A stretch of 64,000 bases of DNA, taken from positions 558,001 through 622,000 of the forward strand of contig NZ_WQLV01000001.1 in assembly GCF_009753675.1 (NCBI RefSeq), written 5' to 3'. A program made the translations under genes and the position numbers. Under the pieces are notes generated by a model. The model was not told the origin of the DNA. It worked only from the letters and a program-made list of their open reading frames with translations, and did no database searches. This DNA comes from Parasedimentitalea huanghaiensis (lineage in GTDB: Bacteria > Pseudomonadota > Alphaproteobacteria > Rhodobacterales > Rhodobacteraceae). Of this stretch, positions 60,380 to 64,000 are shown in pieces (within the stretch, counting starts at the first letter, position 1; every line of letters starts with the position of its first letter).

Positions 60380-61747
60380 ATGGCAACTGAAATTCTTATG
60401 CCCGCCCTGTCTCCCACCATGGAAGAAGGCACCCTGGCCAAATGGTTGGTCAAGGAAGGCGACACCGTAAACTCGGGCGACGTGATGGCCGAGATCGAAA
60501 CCGACAAGGCAACGATGGAGTTCGAGGCCGTAGACGAAGGTATCATCGGCAAGCTCCTGATCGCCGAGGGCACCGAGGCCGTCAAAGTCAACACCGCCAT
60601 CGCCATTCTGGTCGAAGACGGTGAAGCTCTGGATGCAACCCCAACCACCGCAACCGCTGCCCCAGCCGCAGTTGAGGCCCCGGCCCCAAGCGCAACCCCG
60701 GTAGCCGCTTCCATTCCTGCCGCACCGGCAGTGGATGTGACGCCGGATTGGCCCGAGGGCACCGAACTGGTTCAAACCACCGTCCGCGAAGCTTTGCGCG
60801 ACGCAATGGCCGAAGAGATGCGCAGTGACGACGGCGTTTTCCTGATGGGTGAAGAAGTTGCCGAATATCAGGGCGCTTACAAAATCTCGCAAGGGTTGCT
60901 GGACGAATTTGGCGCAAAGCGGGTGATCGATACCCCGATCACAGAACACGGCTTTACTGGCATCGCTGTTGGCGCGGCCTTTGGCGGCCTAAAGCCAATC
61001 GTCGAGTTCATGACCTTCAACTTTGCTCTGCAAGCGATGGATCACATCATCAACTCGGCAGCCAAGACACTGTATATGTCTGGTGGCCAGATGGGTGCCC
61101 CAATGGTGTTCCGCGGTGCCAATGGCGCTGCAGCCCGTGTCGGCGCGCAGCACAGCCAGGACTTTGCGGCCTGGTTCATGCAGATCCCCGGCCTCAAAGT
61201 TGCGATGCCCTACTCTGCATCTGATGCCAAGGGCCTGCTGAAATCAGCAATCCGCGACCCTAACCCGGTTGTCTTCCTTGAGAACGAAATCCTCTATGGT
61301 CGCGCCTTTGACGTGCCCAAACTGGATGACTACACCGTTCCATTTGGCAAGGCCCGCATCTGGCGGACCGGCACTGACGTGACCATCGTGTCGTTCGGTA
61401 TCGGCATGCAATACGCACTGGAGGCCGCTGACAAGCTGGCCGAAGACGGTATTTCTGCCGAAGTCATCGACCTGCGCACCCTGCGCCCGATGGACACCCC
61501 GGCGATCATCAAATCGGTGATGAAAACCAACCGTCTGGTGACAGTCGAGGAAGGCTGGCCCCAGGGATCTGTTGGCAGCTACATTTCTTCCGTTGTGATG
61601 CAAGAGGCTTTCGATTACCTCGACGCCCCAGTGATCAACTGCACCGGTAAAGATGTCCCGATGCCCTATGCGGCCAACCTTGAAAAACACGCACTGATCA
61701 CCACCGAAGAGGTGATTGAGGCCGTGAAACAAGTGACCTACCGGTAA
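60380..61747 (+). CDS. pdhB: Pyruvate dehydrogenase E1 beta subunit with N-terminal lipoyl domain
   Basis: 455 residues. A lipoyl domain (1-78, lipoyl-lysine Lys43 in [11 protein letters not shown]) is fused by an Ala/Pro linker (about 85-125) to the transketolase-like beta subunit ([34 protein letters not shown] type, [18 protein letters not shown]). The fused lipoyl domain is characteristic of alphaproteobacterial E1-beta. Residues 1-50 agree at 47 positions with PdhC, so the two domains derive from a recent duplication or conversion. Confidence 0.96.
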   Translation: MATEILMPALSPTMEEGTLAKWLVKEGDTVNSGDVMAEIETDKATMEFEAVDEGIIGKLLIAEGTEAVKVNTAIAILVEDGEALDATPTTATAAPAAVEAPAPSATPVAASIPAAPAVDVTPDWPEGTELVQTTVREALRDAMAEEMRSDDGVFLMGEEVAEYQGAYKISQGLLDEFGAKRVIDTPITEHGFTGIAVGAAFGGLKPIVEFMTFNFALQAMDHIINSAAKTLYMSGGQMGAPMVFRGANGAAARVGAQHSQDFAAWFMQIPGLKVAMPYSASDAKGLLKSAIRDPNPVVFLENEILYGRAFDVPKLDDYTVPFGKARIWRTGTDVTIVSFGIGMQYALEAADKLAEDGISAEVIDLRTLRPMDTPAIIKSVMKTNRLVTVEEGWPQGSVGSYISSVVMQEAFDYLDAPVINCTGKDVPMPYAANLEKHALITTEEVIEAVKQVTYR

Positions 61748-61759
61748 GGAGACAGAGCT

Positions 61760-63064
61760 ATGCCCACTGAAATTCTCATGCCCGCCCTGTCCCCCACCAT
61801 GGAGGAAGGCACCCTGGCCAAATGGCTGGTCAAGGAAGGCGACACCGTAAACTCAGGTGACCTGATTGCCGAAATTGAAACCGACAAGGCCACCATGGAA
61901 TTCGAAGCTGTCGACGAAGGCGTCGTTGGCAAGATCCTGGTCCCCGAAGGCAGTGAAGGCGTTGCGGTGAACACCGCCATTGCGGTGCTGCTGGAAGACG
62001 GTGAAAGCGCTGATGACATCGGTGCCACACCTGCAGCCCCGGCGGCCCCAGCCGCAGCCGCTGCGCCAGCAGAGCCGGGGCCTGTACCGGCGTCCTCTCC
62101 TGCGCCAGCAGCCCCCGCCCCGGCGGCACCGGCAGCCGCAGATGGCACCCGGATCTTTGCATCGCCCCTTGCCCGCCGTATCGCGGCCAACAAAGGTCTG
62201 GATCTGGCAACGCTGTCCGGATCTGGTCCCCGTGGTCGTATCGTCAAGGCAGACGTTGAAAATGCCGTGGTGGCACCTAAGCCTGCCGCCGCTGCGCCAG
62301 TGGCCACGCCTGCTGCTGCCGCAGCACCGACCGGTCCATCGGCAGATATGGTTGCCAAGATGTACGCGGATCGCGACTACGACGAGGTCAGCCTTGACGG
62401 AATGCGCAAAACCATTGCCGCACGTCTGTCCGAGGCCAAACAGACCATCCCACACTTCTACCTGCGCCGTGACATCCAGCTGGATGCACTGCTCAAGTTC
62501 CGCGCTCAGCTGAACACACAGCTTGCGGGACGCGGTGTGAAACTCTCGGTCAACGATTTCATCATCAAGGCCGTCGCCATCGCCCTGCAACAGGTCCCCG
62601 AGGCCAACGCAGTCTGGGCTGGTGATCGTGTGTTGCAGATGAAAGCGTCAGATGTAGCTGTAGCTGTGGCAATCGAGGGCGGCTTGTTCACCCCGGTTCT
62701 GCAAGACGCAGACAGCAAGTCGCTGTCATCCTTGTCGACCCAGATGAAGGACATGGCCTCGCGTGCGCGCGACCGCAAACTGGCCCCCCATGAATATCAG
62801 GGCGGATCCTTTGCGATCTCCAACCTGGGCATGTTTGGCATCGACAATTTCGACGCCATCGTGAACCCACCCCACGCCGGTATCCTGGCCGTGGGTGCGG
62901 GCAAGAAGCAGCCCGTGGTTGGTGAAGATGGCGAGCTGAAAGTGGCGACCGTGATGTCGGTCACCATGTCGGTTGACCACCGCGTCATCGACGGAGCCCT
63001 AGGCGCCAACCTGCTGAACGCCATCGTCGACAATCTGGAAAACCCGATTGCCATGCTGGCCTAA
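61760..63064 (+). CDS. pdhC: Dihydrolipoamide acetyltransferase (E2)
   Basis: 434 residues. Lipoyl domain (1-78, Lys43), Ala/Pro linkers, peripheral-subunit-binding domain ([19 protein letters not shown], about 131-171) and catalytic domain (about 205-434) with the active-site His in VDHRVIDG near residue 407. It moves the acetyl group to CoA and forms the complex core. Only one lipoyl domain, the second lying on PdhB. Followed by a terminator; E3 is encoded elsewhere (lpdA, 40028). Confidence 0.96.
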   Translation: MPTEILMPALSPTMEEGTLAKWLVKEGDTVNSGDLIAEIETDKATMEFEAVDEGVVGKILVPEGSEGVAVNTAIAVLLEDGESADDIGATPAAPAAPAAAAAPAEPGPVPASSPAPAAPAPAAPAAADGTRIFASPLARRIAANKGLDLATLSGSGPRGRIVKADVENAVVAPKPAAAAPVATPAAAAAPTGPSADMVAKMYADRDYDEVSLDGMRKTIAARLSEAKQTIPHFYLRRDIQLDALLKFRAQLNTQLAGRGVKLSVNDFIIKAVAIALQQVPEANAVWAGDRVLQMKASDVAVAVAIEGGLFTPVLQDADSKSLSSLSTQMKDMASRARDRKLAPHEYQGGSFAISNLGMFGIDNFDAIVNPPHAGILAVGAGKKQPVVGEDGELKVATVMSVTMSVDHRVIDGALGANLLNAIVDNLENPIAMLA

Positions 63065-63087
63065 GGGTCGCTGGATAGGAATTGATA

Positions 63088-63117
63088 AAGCCCCGGTCGT
63101 AATGGCCGGGGCTTTTT
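63088..63117 (+). terminator. Terminator after pdhC
   Basis: AGCCCCGG with CCGGGGCT around TCGTAATGG, then TTTTT; 24 bases after the stop. Confidence 0.92.
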
Positions 63118-63240
63118 GTTTTAATAGCGCAGATGTGGATAAAATTTCTCACTTTGAGACCGATCTACCTTGAGCTAAGAATTCAAGGAAACGGATAAAA
63201 AGCTCTTGAGTATCACAACCACAAATTTTTTCTTTCTTAA

Positions 63241-63840
63241 ATGGACTTTCAAACAATGGTTTCTGGTACCATTTCACCTCTTTTGAATCGTAGCTCTAAT
63301 GCATGGCGCACCATACTCGCCGCACCTGCTGTACTTATGCTTATGGCCAGTCAGCCAAACGCTCAGACGGCAGTTTGCTCGAACTCTGAAACACTTGATC
63401 CTGGCTTCATTTCCCTCATTTCTGATCAATTCGACACCGATCGCGATGTCCTGTTGAACCCTGATGCCTCGTCATCAAAAGAAGCTTGGCCGGGATCTGA
63501 CCTACAGGTGTATGTTGCCAGCGGTGACTATGGCTCGGTACTTCGATGTGTTGAATACCTTGGTGTGGACCCCGCTCGCGTTGACCAAGAAGTCCAAGGA
63601 TTGAGAGAGAAACTTGGTCCAAGCTCAGAGGTCCGGCTTTCAGCAGATCAAGAAGGCGTAACAACAGATGTTGGCGCCTTGTTTGTCTTGGCTGAGAAAG
63701 ACGTTTTTATTCGCGTCTCAAAAGAAGAAAGCCTGATGTCTGCCGCAGCTGCGGTATTCGCCGCCTTGAATCTTAACGAACAATCGTGCTGGCTCAACCA
63801 AGAGTGTTTGAAAGCGGTTGAGGCTTATTGGGCAAAATGA
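63241..63840 (+). CDS. Exported protein of unknown family
   Basis: 199 residues; the signal-like segment is preceded by about 22 residues (MDFQTMVSGTISPLLNRSSNAW), then RTILAAPAVLMLMASQPNAQT. A start inside the leader is conceivable, but no better codon was found. Mature part has four Cys (VCSNSE, RCVEY, SCWLNQECL) and an acidic central region. I do not recognise the family. AT content is somewhat higher than in pdhABC. Nothing in context suggests a job. Confidence 0.6.
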   Translation: MDFQTMVSGTISPLLNRSSNAWRTILAAPAVLMLMASQPNAQTAVCSNSETLDPGFISLISDQFDTDRDVLLNPDASSSKEAWPGSDLQVYVASGDYGSVLRCVEYLGVDPARVDQEVQGLREKLGPSSEVRLSADQEGVTTDVGALFVLAEKDVFIRVSKEESLMSAAAAVFAALNLNEQSCWLNQECLKAVEAYWAK

Positions 63841-63895
63841 ACCATTTCTGGTTATCCAATCATTTAATCTTGCGTGTCCCCACCGTGAGCCGCAT

Positions 63896-63970
63896 GAAAA
63901 CCTGAGGCCCACCCAAGGTGTAACAAAAAAGGGAGCGCAGCCGCCCCTTTCTTCTTTGCCAAGAAACTCA
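63896..63970. repeat. Second copy of the roseobacter-type intergenic element
   Basis: GAAAACCTGAGGCCCA and, further on, TTCTTCTTTGCCAAGAAACTC repeat in the same order the sequences at 33021-33063 (AGAAACCTGAGGCCCT, then TTCTTTTTGCCAGAAATACTC). Probably another intergenic transcript-end element of the same family. Confidence 0.5.
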
Positions 63971-64000
63971 ATTGCGCGGCCTCTGCCGCCAACGCGACGC

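Noticed and set aside
60101-60949. Minus-strand frame of 282 codons opposite pdhA/pdhB
   Set aside because: Antisense shadow; Gly/Cys/His-rich stretch corresponds to the Ala/Pro linker of PdhB.
1-64000. tRNA, rRNA, CRISPR arrays and prophage
   Set aside because: No cloverleaf-type T-loop sequences, spaced direct repeat arrays, integrase or structural phage genes were found on reading both strands.

Overview
The window looks like a chromosomal segment from a marine alphaproteobacterium of the Roseobacter group (Rhodobacterales). The DNA is moderately GC-rich. Protein families, gene neighbourhoods (zapA/tkt/gap, a hmu haem cluster with its own exbB-exbD-tonB, bactofilin next to an M23 peptidase, ftsB next to pdhABC with a lipoyl domain on E1-beta) and short intergenic palindromes all fit Phaeobacter/Ruegeria/Pseudophaeobacter-type genomes. 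The genus assignment is inference. No rRNA, tRNA, CRISPR array, phage or complete insertion sequence was recognised.

Layout. 1-1.8 kb: 3' end of purL, bolA and monothiol glutaredoxin grxD. 1.8-3.1 kb: zapA and a coiled-coil partner on the minus strand. 3.3-9.7 kb: tkt and gap, separated by a minus-strand accessory block (two overlapping unknown genes, the remnant of a DUF808 gene, a DUF3885-like gene and an intact DUF808 membrane gene). 10-12 kb: coaD, a CBS-pair protein and a LysR regulator. 12.2-13.7 kb: mmsA. 13.8-15.2 kb: a small secreted protein and an L,D-transpeptidase-like protein. 15.8-18.6 kb: an AcnB-type aconitase that looks Bacteroidetes-like. 18.7-20.1 kb: a secreted mini-protein and a membrane-anchored AraC regulator. 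20.3-29.2 kb: a complete haem uptake system, hmuSTUV on one strand and hmuR, a periplasmic protein, exbB, two exbD genes and tonB on the other.

29.9-33.0 kb: valine catabolism operon (isobutyryl-CoA dehydrogenase, 3-hydroxyisobutyryl-CoA hydrolase, mmsB), complementary to the distant mmsA. 33.1-39.8 kb: uvrA, an MFS carrier, a methyltransferase, TetR with a divergent membrane protein, and a paralogue of the 13.8-kb secreted protein. 40-46 kb: lpd (E3), a small coiled-coil membrane protein, DUF924, an MFS carrier, an SDR and queA. 46.1-53.1 kb: a large AsmA/YhdP-like protein, bcp, a DUF455 ferritin-like protein, an M23 peptidase and a bactofilin. 53.2-56.8 kb: an HxlR regulator divergent from a cysteine-synthase-like enzyme, DUF3179 and two cyclophilins. 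57-63 kb: pgk, ftsB, a DUF6924-like protein and pdhA-pdhB-pdhC. The window ends with one unrecognised secreted-protein gene.

How genes work together. tkt, gap, pgk, pdhABC and lpd form the carbon backbone; a 20-bp palindrome of the same design lies just upstream of both pdhA and the unlinked lpd. The hmu block is self-sufficient for haem import, including its energy-transducing complex. In its second ExbD the essential membrane aspartate is replaced by asparagine, which predicts an asymmetric ExbD pair. That replacement, the shared pdhA/lpd operator and the patchwork between tkt and gap are the observations most worth following up.
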